In this document: positions 11,223-34,356 of the stretch, one piece after another
Layout of the letters: the number at the start of each line of letters is the position of its first letter
How positions within the stretch are numbered: the first letter of the stretch is position 1
Assembly: GCA_001586965.3 (NCBI GenBank)
Contig: LUCW03002645.1
Location: forward strand, 1 to 47,500
DNA from: Sphaeroforma sirkka
Lineage: Eukaryota > Opisthokonta > Ichthyosporea > Ichthyophonida
Reading direction: 5' to 3'
DNA length: 47,500 bases
The notes under the pieces: model-generated
What the model was told of the DNA's origin: nothing
Databases searched by the model: none
What the model saw: the letters and a program-made list of their open reading frames with translations, nothing else
Position numbers and translations under genes: made by a program

Positions 11223-14200
11223 TACACCAATAGGCCAAGGCTACAATGGATCCAGATACGTGCAGCCGATTCCAAATCCCGTTAGCCGCTTCATATGGGC
11301 TAGGAGCAATCATCGAAGGGCCGTTAGGGAAACAATATGCGTTAATGTTTGACAATGTACATTTAGTAGCGGACGTGTCCGTTAACTTCCGCGACGACTT
11401 TGAAAATTTCCTATCATTAAAATGTGGCAAATCTTAATATATTATCACTCTACGAGATATATTCAACTCAATTCTTAACAAAACGCCAATTGACAAGATA
11501 CAGTAGATGGTGTGGCGGTAAGCCTGGAGAGTACTTGGAGTATGTCACAACTTGGGAAAACAACGTTTGACTCGCAGTGCTGCAAAGATGTGAGTGAACT
11601 TTTAAATGATACCACCGTGGAGGAGTACACGCTGATAAAAGACCATAGCAAGAGGTCTATACATTCAGCAACGTATGGCAATTTAACAACAAATATTCTA
11701 GCAAGTGTATAGCACATCCATAACTACTTTAAACACCAGATATAAAGGGGCGCGGATATAGAATATTCCTCTAAAGAATGGTTACACAAAACACACTCTG
11801 AATCCGGCAGCGGGCTGGGAGTGCTAGCCTGTTTATGGAGCAACTGCTGGCATAAATGTCAGGGCGGTGCAAATGAGAAATCGCTACATAAGAAATCAGA
11901 CACAAGATCAACATTACCACATGACAGCCACGCACACCATAAAATCAGGTGATTATAATCTAGCCATAAAACATGCACTTACTCGACCATGCATATCATC
12001 ATTTCAATCTTTACAATCAATGACACTCAATAAACCTAAAAAAATCATTTGTCAAGAGTTTAATTTCAAGGGTCTTCTATTACGAGCAGTCATTATATGT
12101 ATCCTTGAATTTCTCACAACTTCATGATGTGTACTCATTGATATCAATCTCTATGTACAAGATGTTGGTGAGTGCATCCTTTTGCTTTCTAAAAAGGATA
12201 TTTACAGCTACGCGTATAAACTTGGGAATATCATAATCACATTCGTCTCCCTATAGCTGTCACCTAAGATTCTTTTCTTTCTTCACGGTAAGCATTAACA
12301 ATGTGCCTTGGTATAACAAAATGCTCTCACCAACTGTCAAAGTCTTGCGACCTGTGAAAGGCATACAACCAACCCCCACCAATTTTTCATACCTTTGTCA
12401 CATACTTGCAAGCCCAAGCTGAATACAAGTATCTATAAGCGCGTTTGGGTTGGAAAAGACAATAACAATCCTAGTCTATGGGGATTATAGGTGGTGGAAA
12501 CCACGGATTTCACATTCTAAATTCTGTCTTGTTATCAGAGAGATTGTAAATCATACTTCCCAAGCGTTTTCGCTCCGAGTTGAGGATACCCGCTGTTTTT
12601 ACATTCACGTGTACCTTATATGCTCGGAGCAATGCAATGTTAAAGACGGAAAGGAGGCCTTCTTCGACTTCATGTACTCAAGGCAGATTCTCGGTTGCGG
12701 TGTCAATTGAGACTACCCACGTAGCCCTGATTCAACTTTGCACTCCTGTACAATTAGATTGGGCTAATGCCGTGCTTTATATTGACTAGTTGGTTATTCC
12801 TGGATTTAAATTATATTCTTAACATCTTTTCCGTCTCTCATGATAAAATTATATTGGTTGGTCCATTGACCATGATAAAATTCTCCTGTCGCATATTTTT
12901 TGAAATGGAGATCCTACTTGGCAGCAAAACAAACGGATGATCATAATCGGGCGAACGTTTATTTTGTCCACATCTCCACTCCATGTCAAAAGTAGAGGGA
13001 TACTGAAGGCTGTTGTTAGATGTGTTTCGAAGTAAAAACTCCGGAAAAATATAAACAGAATACGAAAAGAGAGTCACGCTCCTTGTCTGTTACAGCGTAG
13101 TCCCGAAATATCTGAAGCGGTATGATATCACACGCATGAGCATTCATGATTATACAAGCATAGCTGCCGTAGTTTTAGTTTGTCGCGCCGCCCCCTCTGG
13201 TGGCAGCTGATTCTCTATATGATGCGTTGCCAGCCGTACATCTTCCGTATCAAATGCATCCACAAATTTTGCTTAACGAGTATCCCACATGGGGTTCAAT
13301 ATTGTTGCTCTATTCGGCCCACTTCATAATCATGTTGCACTTGCCGCCAGTTTTAGAGCAGCAATTACAATTGTCATTTTACACAAGTGGTTCCTCATGT
13401 ATTGGAAAGATATGTACAACGGGGAAAATCGAGAACCTATTTATTTCAAGAACTCGTATTAACGTCACAATAAAATGGCACAGCAAACTTGTTCAACGCT
13501 TTCCTCAGATCGCTATGAATGTGTGGTGGCATATTGCATGCATAAAAGGCACTGCGTTGTTTGGCGTCAAAGTCTCATTTCTACGCAAGTATGTCGGCTT
13601 CGATTTCGGTTCAATTGAACCACGACCAATCTGTACAAAAGACAGAACTGTTTGTTGCGAATGCATCAATACCAAACAATAACCTAAAACAATTATCATC
13701 AATATGAAATTCTGAATTTGCCACCGTCACTATCGTCAAGCTGTGCCCACTTACTTTGGAAAGTAAAAGATAAATTACAAGACGGTTGACCCTGCAAGAA
13801 TAGTCAAGGTGAAATACAAGAACCATCTCACTGTTGAGGAAGAGTATGGCGATGCTTGCATTACCTGTGCCGAGGAGAGTGAGAGTGTGTGTGCAATTCC
13901 AAAGCACTTGTTGATCCCATGCAGAAGCACACGAAGCCAGAAGTCTGGTAAGTTGGGATTATGCGCAAGTGCACTCTGGGGTTGTATATAGGAATACGAT
14001 TAGATGAATAAATGAAACGATCTCACACCAACTAGATTGGTTCACATTAGTATGGCCTTCAGTTGTTCAAATTCAAAATTTGCTGGCCACAAGCTCTATA
14101 AATTAGAAGCGAGTAGGTACCCGAAAATACACCTAGTTAAAATGCCTTAACAAACACTCGCACGTCGTCGATACCATGTGTCGAATGATATAGAAACCAG

Positions 14201-15566
14201 CTAGTTAACTTTCGTATATTAGTTGATAGAGATTTATTATTAAAAGCCTAAGATGAGAAAACTTCATGAATGGAAGTAAAACTGTGGCCAAGGCACAGCC
14301 TATTTGTCTCTAGGACGTTCTCCAAAGAACTCGATTAATTGGTTGAGAAAAACACTGGGTTTTAAACATCGAATAAAAGGGCATTGCCCTCAGATCGGGT
14401 ATAGGGGTTTCTTGCGTAGTATAACGAGGCACCATTCAACGAGTATTCATAACATTTCTAGTCTAAAATCATAGCCTACTGAATATCAAACAAGAAGGCT
14501 AATCTGTTTTTCAAACCCACCCACCCCCCTTTCCCCCTCACCCCCCACAAAGAAAAAAAACAATTGATATCCCCTTATTTTTAGATTGATATTCTAACAC
14601 ATGTAAAGACCAGAAGTCTTGGACTTCGGTTTTTGGACAGCTGAGAGGCGTGTAGGAGTGATTGACAGCAAGATGGAGTAGAAGTTGCGGGAGAGGTATA
14701 TCATACAATCATATGCATTGGTGGATCTCTCTGTAGGTATATGAAGAGGGCGCCCTAGTGGACACCTATGTACTGAATAGTTGGCTACACCTTCACCAGA
14801 CAAAAGACCACGATGTAGAGAAGAGAAGCTAATTAATGGGCGTGGCTCAAGGTAGTCAACTAGAAGGATAGTGTGGATCCTTGGGGATTATAGAGGAATA
14901 CTCATAGATACAACACACTATTGTGCCCAAGCATTCAACTAGTGAACTCGGAGGCACAACCAATAATCTGAATGTTAACAACGTGATCTAGTGTGTTAGC
15001 CTCTACATACAATTTTTATAGTTTTCACTTGTTCCACTCGTGGGTATATAATGAACACCGCTTTTGCTATGTCGAAGTGACTTCCCAAGTTTTGTCTAAA
15101 AACACGGAAGTGTAAGACCTCAATACTGCCGAAACTTAACAACCTATTCTGCTCACATCTTAATGTAATTCCCTACAAGTTTAATCACGCCAATCATTCC
15201 AAACACAATTAGCCTCAGACAAACTGACACATTTGTGTTTGACATATGGAGTGTACACAAAGAGCTAAGCTAATTTGACCCGATAAGCGAAACTGACGAG
15301 TCATTGTACTTCATTTAAGCAGAATGGAATGTTAAGTCAAACTCAGCAATAGCTTCGTATGCACATACTGAAGATGCGCACACAGAGATACAGTTATGAT
15401 CGTCTCGCAAAAAGATCAAGTCAATGAAAGCGATTTTGCAGTAACTCGAGATATACATTTTCTGTCATGGATGGCATTACAGACTCAGTAGTTGACGTTC
15501 AGAGCTTTCAGGACGCGATATCGAGTAGAAAGTAGAGCGTGCTATTGAGCAGTTTCTGGGTATTTA
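9577..15566. other. Gene-poor 6-kb stretch
   Basis: No gene could be assigned. It contains a GC-rich hairpin-like patch GGGGGCCCTTCGGGCCCC (near 10045) and a (TA)n run at about 11189-11219. It also has scattered open stretches that read like protein but could not be assembled with splice sites: + 10907-11054 (…SVDTDVMLPCLRLDKLEALY…), + 11246-11437, + 11512-11712, + 13254-13682 and + 13809-13947. The last has CITC and ends at a good GTAAGT donor. A decayed or intron-rich unknown gene on + is possible. Confidence 0.4.
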
Positions 15567-15568
15567 TT
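15563..15568 (-). promoter_or_regulatory. AATAAA poly(A) hexamer overlapping the RBM39 stop
   Basis: The stop codon TAA (15569-15567) overlaps an AATAAA hexamer by two bases. If used, this leaves a very short 3' UTR. Confidence 0.5.
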
Positions 15569-18500
15569 ACTTCGACAAACACTTAGTTGCATATTCTTCC
15601 AGAGTGATGTATGTCGCGGCGATTTGTCTTTTGTCGAACCAGCGGCCGTGCAGCTTGCTGAGGCCAGCAGTGGCCATATCAGCAGTCTGTGAAACACAGA
15701 GAGGAAGAATATGACGTTAAAGAGTGTATTTAAGGGGACAAAATAGGCGAGCGAGAACTATTCGAGAAATAATTGATGCAACGGCACAGGCGTACGAATC
15801 ATTGAGACTATTAGTGTTGCAACACAATGTATCAGTAGAAACAAACAGAACACAAGAAATGGTTTGTGTCCCTCCCTCAAATGGCACGATGCACCGGAAG
15901 TTCTGACAGCATACACACATACTTAAAAATACTTCACGGATATAACTCACGACAAGCTAAAACAATATGACGTCCAGATAGAGCTGTACATTACTCACCT
16001 CGTATTTGACGAAGACAACACCCTCCAACGATGCCTTGTCAATCGCACAGTGTTTCACGGTACCATAGTTGTTGCATTCCTCCATTACATCTTCCGTCAA
16101 GTCGCTCTCCCAATATTCATCTCGCTCGCTATTGAATTATTAGAATATTTGTTTAGAAGGTCAGCGTTATTGAATTCAACCTGAAAGCTAACACAGTCTG
16201 CCAGGTGAGATACAAGTACCACGACCATACAACAACCACACTGCTTTAACAAATGTCACAGTGCATACTATTGGGATGCCTCAATGCAGCACGTTTACAC
16301 ACGTGTAGCAACAAAAAAATAGAGTGACACTCCATTACGTAAACATGCCACAATAGCAACGTACTCTCACCACGAACTCTCAGCGTCATAACACTATATT
16401 CCCACTCACGTTCAAATTAGATAAAGGAGAAAGTTTTTGACCGATGATTTTTTATAAGTATCACATCTGTGAAAAGCAAACAAACCGGAACAGGGTTCAC
16501 ACATAGACATCCCCGTGATATCATTCGCTCCAAAAAAACATACCCATTAGGATCAAACATATTAGTGAGCCGTAAACACTCAGTCGGTGTCACCGCCGCA
16601 ACGGGTGCAGCCGCAGGTACACTCACACTGGGCATCAGATGCGGAGGGATGCCTGCTGGTGGAACGGGTACTGGAGCCAAAGCTGGTGCAACAGCCGTGG
16701 TCACTCCTTGGCCTATTATAAGACCGTTTGGAGCTCGCTGTGTGAGGGGGTCTACGGCAGGCGCTCCTGCGTCTTCAAACTGTGGGAGATAAGTGCCCAA
16801 GAATTAGAATTGGGATCGGAATAGGTCAAAGTTGCCCTTTTTTTTGGGGAGGGGGGGAAGGCAGACTGAATGTGACGACAGGTTGTGGTAAATGTATATC
16901 AAGTTTTGTCATCATATTGTCGCCTGCAAGGGGTGTAGCACAGCATGTACAGGCCTTGGGAAGTATTGCGAGTTAATGTTTTGGAACTGAGAGATCAAGA
17001 TTGCACAAACTTAGAAACCAGTATTGCATCGTACAGAGATACAGAGTGGCATTCCGACTAACGAGCAGGGGGTACAAGTTGCTAGGTGAAAGGGGGTACA
17101 CGTCACTAGGTGAAAGGGAGTACAGGTCGCTAGGTGAAAGGAGGTACACGTCACTAGGTAAAGGGGGTACAGGTCGCTAGGTGCAGCTACAGAACAGAAG
17201 TTCGCGAGAACCAACTTAGGTAGCCCAAATCATGCTACTTTAACTCTACGGGGTTTTAATTGCTACTTCTTAAAGTGACTCTGTCCAGTGACCAGTATTG
17301 AAGCTCACACTACACGGAAAGTGGAAGATTTACATCATGTAACTAGATTCTGGCAAAATAAATAAATAATTGCACATCTCAAATAGACTCGAATCCGAAA
17401 AGAGATGCTCTTTCTTATATGAATGCACTTACCGATACAACTAGCCCCACGCCCATGAGTTCAAAGCCTTGCATCTGCTCAATCGCCATCTTCGCACACT
17501 CACTCTTCTTGTAATTGATATGCCACACACCGGTGTACTGCCCTGTCATTGGGTCGGTGACCTTGAGCATGCTATCTATGTCACCCACAGGCGAGAACAG
17601 GGACTTGACTTGCTTTTCTTCTAAGCTTTGGTGCAAGCCAGACACCTGGATCTTTGTTGGGCCCAACGTGTGCTGTTGTGCGACTCTGTGCAGGTTGCAT
17701 AATCGTTCAGAAATCGATAAGTTCCGAGTAAGTATATCTAAAGGGAACAAAACGAACAAATTTTCTCAACATATAATGCGGCTGCACTTGGGATCAATGT
17801 GTGACAGCTACTACATGATCCTTAGCAGCAGCTGCTACGTATCGCAAAACACAAGCTTGAGCGGATGAAGCATCCTGGGAACCTGACTGTTCTCTTAAGG
17901 AATCATCGCCAATTCCGTACGGAACGGGTCAATACATAATTCATACAAATACACAATACAACAACATTGGTGAATGCACTCTTACCTGTTCTTCTCGGCT
18001 TGCGAGTACTGTATAATGATAGGGACGCCCATCAACCGTGTGCCAGTTAAGGCAATGGCCTTTTCCATGTCCGCGTGCATCAGCAGTTCAACATACGCTA
18101 CGTGACATTAAGAACAAACACAGAATAGAGTGTTAGACTGTTTAGAATGTGACGACAAAATGTAGAGCGTCATAATTGGAACTTTACTGCGTGCGCGAAA
18201 TGAAGACGGTATGAACTTATAACATTCGACGCAAGAAGGCAATGGTTTGACCATACTAACCTGCTGAGGTATATATGTTTGGATTATACGACTAACACAA
18301 CAATAGAAGGAGCCAAACTATAAAACAGTGCGCAATACTTGTTTAAATTTAACAAATTCTGTAATTATTAGATATACACACACAAACTGTACATACCGAT
18401 ACCCTTGGATTTGCGGGAGTTCCTGTCTGAGATGATACGCGCTTCCCTGCACATGATGTCATGCTCCACGAAGAAGTCTACCAGGTCAGTATCCTTAAGG

Positions 18501-21500
18501 TTTTGGCTCAATTGAAGGCATACCACGGACCTACACAAAGTGAATGAGTCCGTTCAGTAAATAGTGCAAGGTAACTCTGACACGTGATCACGGGTGTGCG
18601 AGTGATAAATATCACGGGAACATGACACCAGCAAGCAGCCGGGATACATGTAAACGAGCCAGCACAAACATAATCATATAGACGGAAACCAATCGTGAAC
18701 ACCGGGCCTCCTAAAAGCTCACCAATCACATTAGATCGAACTGAATAAGCTGTCCACTAGATATCACACAGACACACAACTTCACTGCCAGTGAGAACGC
18801 AGCTACGTTTTAAAAAGCGTACAACATCGCAACACACATAAACACTTGCAAATACTCTCTCAAATATATGCTTCCCCCTTGCCTATCCGGATGTTCTAAA
18901 GATGCCAACGACACTCTCTGCGTATCTTCTCCGATCGGTCACAGAATACAGAAAGACGTTTGTAAAGTCTCTTCCACTTACCGTTCTTGTCGGTCATTTT
19001 CTTCATCCAACTTCCTGCGGAACTCTTCGGGCATAGCTTCGATTATCTCTCGCACCTTCTTTTCTGACTCGGTCTCTGCTTTCCTGTACCTACTCAATTC
19101 TTCACGGACTGCGGACCTGTGTAAAAGGATTGCGAGACAAAATTAGTATTTACCTATAAATGCCTATGACTATATACATTTACATTTGCACATGAATACC
19201 CGTGGCAGATAGCTACCTGGCCAAACAGAGATGATCATTCCAGTATACAAAAGAAGGGAAACAACGCTTACATCTCTCTAAATATCGAGACATAAAGTAG
19301 GACACAATTAGAACGCAAAACCCGAAACCCACCTAGAGCGCCTGGACCGGTCCCTCTCGTCGTCCTCTCGGCGACTTCTATAGGATCGGTCATCCCTACT
19401 TCTGTCTGATCTATCCCGTGCATAGTCTCTGCGGTCACGGTCGCTTCTCCGCGAGTCTCTGTATGAATCGTATGCGTGCCTTGAACTGCGGTCACGACTG
19501 CGTGAGCGCCTGTCGCGGCTGCGAGTGCGTCTGCGACGGGACGTGCGCTCTCTGCGAAGTACATTGACGGCAGGAACGAGATAAAAGGAGATGTATTAGC
19601 ATGTGTAGAGTCAGTGTGGACACTTGTATGGGATATGTTATCTATTATTGACGAATCGCAAAGGATAAGACACTTTGACATCACTGATGGTTAGGGAACG
19701 GGTGTAGATGTCAGCATAGTGTCTTCTCATCAGCCATGGTTCAGCACATACACAGCATTTAACTCGACCACAAAGCACGACAAGTAAGTGCTCGAGACCT
19801 AGAAACATAGAAAATTCCCGAGGGAACCCCCCTTTTGTTCTCGAGACGATAATGTCGACTTAAGAGTGGATTTTCGTGTTATATGCGTGGGTATGCGCGC
19901 GCTAAGTAGAAACATAGATGGTCGAAAAACTCGGACATAAAGGAGATTTGTTTCACCCTTGTCGCAGAGTCAGGCCAACACCAACAATAGGGGCCTCAGA
20001 AGAGTATCCTCGGACGCGTTCGAAGAAACATGCCACCCCGTTTAAAATTGAAGGTGAACCATATCTCTGGGACTAAGATCTGATAATTGGACGAAGAAAT
20101 CCGCATATAACGTGTAATTATTATGTCAAGATAGGCCCCCTATGCTTTTTAAAAGACCAACGAGAAGGCCTACTATACTTCTTAAAAGACCAACAAAACA
20201 GCACTGCTCCGCTAAAATCCACAATCTAATTAGTAAACTTCCTTACACTGTGGGCGAGTATAACACGGGACGGAACACCCGACTCGATATATGCAAAAAG
20301 CAGGGATGCATACGTCAACAAGGCAGAAGACCATTGCTACACTCTTTATAGAAAAGCAAATCAAACCTTTCAGCGAATCATCAGCCTGACAAAGCCATCC
20401 CAGTGGTCTCGGTGATAGTGATGCGAGGGGAGTGTGATTCAGAATATAACAACCTACGGTATATGTAATAACATACATGAATAGCAGTTCAGTGCGAAAC
20501 AACCGGCCGCAGATGGGTGGCTAGGCTGTGAAGTATATGGAGTGTAAGCGTGGACAAGTAATCAAACGTGTACCAAAGATGTATACGTAAACAGATACGC
20601 ATACACGTGCACTAAGGAGTGTCCATGTATTTGCGCACTCACGAGTTCACACCCAACATGGGACTCCAACAACGGACAACGACACACACAACACTAAAGT
20701 CACGCCAAGTGACACTCAGCACCCCATATAACCCTACCGAGAGGGCGATCGTTCTCTGCGTTTACTACTGCGACGGCGGTCACGGCTCGCGCTGCGACTG
20801 CGACTGCGCGTGCGGCTGCGTCGAGAGCGTTTGGACTTCTTTTCCTTTCGATCCGACTTGCGGTCCTTGTCCTTGGACGAGCGTTTCCTGTCTTTATCCT
20901 TGTCTTTGCTATCGCGCTTTCTGCTTCTCTCGGAGCTGTCCCGCTTTCCGTCCCGCTTTCCGTCCTTGTCCGTTTCTTTGTCCTTGTCCGCTTCTTTTTC
21001 CTCGGTATCGCTGTCAGGTTTATTGTCAGTCTCAGTTTTCGCGTCCTTGGCCCTAAAATACGAACGATGAATGTTATCTTCAGTTAAAAGAATATTAAGT
21101 GTACATGGTGTTTCAATCGCATAAACGAAAACACGCCTGCCAGAACTCCATCAGGTTCTAATATAAATGAAGATAGCGGTTCTAATATAAATAAAGACAT
21201 ACAAAAACGACGTCAGACCACATTTATGCCTACATTAAAGCATATTACTAGACACAGTAAAATATATCCAGAAAGTGTACATGCTTAAAGCATTGATCAA
21301 AGTTTGCACGACGCGTGTATATGTGAAGGAAATATATCACGACATGAAACACATCAGTGTCCGAAGATTCTGTACACACCTGTATTTCACTGTAGAAATA
21401 GCATAGGTCATGACCTACAGTAGGCATGGTAGTGTAGGGGTAGAGGTATATGGATAGATAGGTGTGGCTATCGAGGTAGGGATAGAGCTATCTAGGTAGA

Positions 21501-21859
21501 CCTATCGGTGGTATAGTAGTGAATAAAAGGATCAAGACACAACTAACAAATACAAGATTGAAGACCAGAAATGTGATATACAAAAATCTATACTCTGACT
21601 GCCTTGAATAAATATGTAGGGATTGTATATCAATACATACACACACGTATATATATATATATATATCTAAAATTCATATTATATAGGTATTTACCAAATA
21701 ATTTATTATGTAGATATTTGAAAAGAACTGTAAATGAATAATATCAGGATAACTACGCAACAGCATCACTGTATAAAAATCACTTTTTGTCATACAGATT
21801 TGGATACATACGTGAAAAATATATACACTTTCAAATGATTTACATAATTAAATACACAT

Positions 21860-21913
<54 letters not shown>

Positions 21914-21989
21914 TAACCTATAATGAGTAAGTGCGTATATGATTTTATACACCGATCGACAGCGATCCATTATTCAATACAAGCTGAAT

Positions 21990-22023
<34 letters not shown>

Positions 22024-22060
22024 CTACACACAATCTCTCACACACACACACACACACAAT

Positions 22061-22110
<50 letters not shown>

Positions 22111-22576
22111 CTAAAATGAGTAAGTGCGTATATGACTTTATACACCGATCGCCAGCGACTCATTATTCAATACAAGTTGAATATATACATACATTATATA
22201 TATATATATATATACATAGAAGCGTGTATAAACTAAAATACATCCATTCAAACATTCGTTCATATACATACACACACACTATATATATATATATATATAT
22301 TAATGTACATATAGTGTAATATATATATAACGTGCATATACACATAGTTATAACAACATTGATGTATTTTTATGTTGTAAAATTTGTTTACGAATGGTCG
22401 GTGAAAATATGGGCACTCGATTCTGCAGCAGAAGCATGGTAATGGACTTATAACGTATACAAGCACGTGTACACAACATACCTATCGGGTTCTGTATCCT
22501 TTTCCACAGATGCCTTCCTATCCTTGACTGGGCTTCTACTTCGGCTTCGACCTCTGGACGAGTCAGATTCGCTCAT
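15567..22576 (-). CDS. RBM39: RBM39/CAPER-alpha homologue, SR-like splicing factor and coactivator
   Basis: Ten coding exons on -, all GT-AG and phase-consistent: 22576-22482, 21052-20738, 19551-19333, 19116-18982, 18530-18397, 18097-17986, 17685-17433, 16779-16544, 16128-15999, 15686-15567. They give 582 aa (human about 530). Residues 1-230 form an RS domain; the protein starts [19 protein letters not shown]1 is about 255-336 (RNP2 VVCLQL, RNP1 SKGIAYVEL). RRM2 is about 345-421, with a degenerate RNP1 (YTGVWHINY). The C-terminal UHM is about 492-575, with [10 protein letters not shown], an acidic helix and the R-x-F motif (GRWF) used to bind tryptophan ULMs. Known role of the family: pre-mRNA splicing with U2AF65/SF3B1 and transcription coactivation in the nucleus. 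The linker between RRM2 and UHM is Pro/Ala/Val rich and lacks the usual RBM39 linker. It is head to head with the kinase gene. Confidence 0.93.
17060..17185 (-). repeat. Short tandem array with 3' splice-site-like units (RBM39 intron 7)
   Basis: About four to five units of roughly 22-26 bp. On the transcribed (-) strand each contains a pyrimidine run followed by AG (CCCCTTTCACCTAG). It lies in the intron between the exons ending at 17433 and beginning at 16779. Confidence 0.7.
21854..22310. repeat. CA/TA microsatellites with a duplicated about 75-bp spacer
   Basis: Several (CA)n and (TA)n runs in RBM39 intron 1. Between them, a segment beginning AATGAGTAAGTGCGTATATG occurs twice (about 21922-21989 and 22116-22183) with few differences. 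This indicates a segmental duplication within the microsatellite cluster. Confidence 0.75.
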
Positions 22577-22611
22577 AATTGCTGCGTATAGTGGTAAACG
22601 TGTGGTATCGG

Positions 22612-22691
<80 letters not shown>

Positions 22692-24455
22692 ATGTATATT
22701 TGTATATATGTGAATAAATATATAGTGTATAATATATATACAGATATATATATTTCTACAATATGTTTCTGAGTAGTACACAAGTAAGTCTGCAACGTTT
22801 CAGATATTGATTTATTTCTGTTTTTGTTATAGTAGACGTCCCCGTGTAGGTTATGTGCGTATAGCTAAATACTTGTTACTAAGAATATATAATAAATATT
22901 GAATAGGCGGCTTTCTCCGACTGTACGTTTGTATCGTACACTTCCAGTCATTTTTCCACGGTAAAAAAAACCTGTACATATTTATTTTCATCCACGTCCA
23001 CACGCAAGCTCCAACATAGGGGGGCGGGGGGGGGGCAAAAGGGCCCCTGCCCTCAGGCCTCAGTGCCCTGTCCCAGATTTGTTTTGGGGATTTTTTGACC
23101 CATCTGCTGCAGATTTTGCCGCCCTGCAGTAGTGCACTGACAGCACTAGTCGCGTGTCACAGACAGTCCTGAGACTAAAGTCACAGTCTGCGCTCCCACG
23201 AGTTCCGGACTTCCACGAGAATAGTGGACAATTATAGATTGGGCTAAAACGTTCGGTACTTTACGATACCGAGCTTCGCCTATAGTTATATGCCAATAAT
23301 TTTATGTTGAACAGCAGGAAGTTATGAACCAGGAAACTCAAGCCTTTACTTTTTTTTTTGTAGATTTATGTTTTTTCAAAATTTCTGCGAAAGCACTTGT
23401 GAGGTTGAGAGTTATCCAAAAATGTATTTTTATTTTTTAATAAGAAAAATTCGGCGAATTTGAAAAAATGGGTGCCTATATAGTCTGTATTTATGTCCCA
23501 TATGGGTCATATGTTCCTGAATTTTTAGAGTAGTCCGTTGTGGTATATTTTAATTTTTCTTTCTATAGGGAGCGGGACAGTTTGTTTCGCATATAACAAG
23601 TTTATACATATGGACGTGACCCAGATGACAAGGTCATTCCAAATCCGATGAGTTTGAGGTGTTTTGGGCAGTCTTAAGTCTCTTTTAGGACCGAAATGTG
23701 CCTATTTAAGGAAAACGGCGAATTTCAGAATCCCAAATTTAAAGAGAAACAATTAGAAAAATTTCAACCGGCTTCCCATAGCCCTCTAAATTATACAGGC
23801 TTCCCGATTTTAGCTCGACGAAACAAAACCCGATTTGGACTAAAACTTGATGGTGTATTTATATCAATTAGAACTTTGAAGGTGGTGTCTCTGGTGAGTC
23901 CGAGTTTCCCGGTTCTTCTGCTGTGCACCAATGCACCATACATGTACTATTTTTTTATTTGTGTTTAATTTTTAAATAAAAAACAAAACTTGTATAAAAT
24001 ATTACGTAATTACGACACTTAGCGTAATAGGCCATTCCGCCAATTATTACTGCGTACGTTGTTATCTATTTATATCGGACATACCAAGTGAAGTCCGGAC
24101 AGTGAGCAACCCTTTAAAAAAATCTATATCAGACCATAAGTGGTCCGTAATAAATACTATAGGTGGAAGGTCTATTTGAGTATCGTAGTGTACCCGATAT
24201 CGTGTCGCGATCACTATCGCTTGAGAAGCGTTTGACTGTTTTAGGGAGTGCCAAGCGTAGTGTATTTACGTGTGCATCCCAAAGGATAGTATAAGCTTAC
24301 AAGGCCTTGTTTCGTGCAGATTTCGAGACGCTTATAGGCTGCGCACCGAGATTATCAACTGAGTGCAACACATTGACAGATTATAACCTCCTGAATAACG
24401 CCAATCAATCAAGTCAAATTTTCACATTACAGTTACTTCATATGCAAATAAATAG
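22577..24455. promoter_or_regulatory. Shared divergent upstream region, RBM39 / BRSK
   Basis: 1.88 kb between two divergently read start codons, so it must hold both promoters. It contains the (TA)36 tract, a G-run (GGGGGCGGGGGGGGGG near 23020-23036) and an AT-rich middle. A 90-codon open stretch at 23696-23968 (+) resembles nothing known. No clear TATA box or initiator could be assigned. An acceptor-like TTTTCACATTACAG ends near 24431, so the kinase may have an upstream non-coding exon. Confidence 0.45.
22617..22689. repeat. (TA)36 tract 40 bp upstream of the RBM39 start codon
   Basis: Uninterrupted TA dinucleotides, 73 bp long, 40 bases upstream of the RBM39 ATG (22576-22574). It lies in the 5' UTR or core promoter. 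Confidence 0.9.
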
Positions 24456-33492
<9,037 letters not shown>

Positions 33493-34356
33493 ATACACCA
33501 TTAAATTATTCCAATAATTTACATTACATTAGACTACACTACTCTGCAACTTGTGTAGTGTATGTATTCAACATTAAATCATTCCAATACTTTACATTAC
33601 ATTACATTACACTGCAAGTTGCGTAGTGTACGTAATCAACATTAAGTTATTCTATTAACCCCTTCATACTGCTGTATCGCCGTTGGTCAACGCATTAGTG
33701 CGGTGCATATAATAGTGTAGCCCCTATTTCTCAGTTGTGATGTATATGATTTAAACCAAGCGGGTGAGTTCTGGCAAGATTAGAATCAATCAGTCGCTGC
33801 TGCTGTAGCCAGTACTAGAGAAAATCTATTATTAAGGGTAACACTATATTCGGCATGCACAAGTGTTCCCAACCCTTGGACATCGTCGGACACTCATATA
33901 AGGGTGGGGTGTAGTAAACTTAAATATGGCGCAGACGTAAGGACATACGCGCTCCTACCACGTGCATGTGTATGTACGAATATTTACATTATATCTCGAC
34001 AACCATTAGTAAATACGAGAATCCGTATAGGCCTTGGTCACAGCATTCTGAATTAGACACTTTGGTACGCATTATTCTGCTCTACCCCTCCCCACATCAC
34101 TATTGATTTCCCATTACACAAAACTGTACGTGCCTACCAGTATGTGCATGCTACTCTTAAACCGCGAGTCCTCGATCGGCTTTTTGCGGATAGCAATACG
34201 CCAACTGATAAGCGTTTGAGTGAGAAAGGCGCGTATGGGGTTGGGTACCAAAAATTCCTAAAAACAAACTCAGTACCCTAACCACCTAGGAAAAGAAAAA
34301 GTAAAAGTTAAAAGAACTAGTGCAAAGAAGAGGTTCTCCGCTGATTATTCATTCAT
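33493..34356. other. Convergent intergenic region, kinase / KANSL1
   Basis: 864 bp between the kinase stop (33490-33492) and the KANSL1 stop. It starts with an ATTAAA hexamer (33500-33505) 7 bases after the kinase stop. An imperfect tandem repeat follows (about 33502-33660; units with TTCCAATACTTTACATTACA). Beyond it I see no gene. Confidence 0.6.

Noticed and set aside
13200-13682. 160-codon open frame on +
   Set aside because: It lacks an ATG at its left end (first ATG at 13254), resembles no family and has no splice partners. It is likely a chance frame.
13809-13947. RING-finger-like exon (CITC…HLLIPC) with a good GTAAGT donor
   Set aside because: The expected His and later Cys pairs are absent, and no partner exon with matching phase was found.
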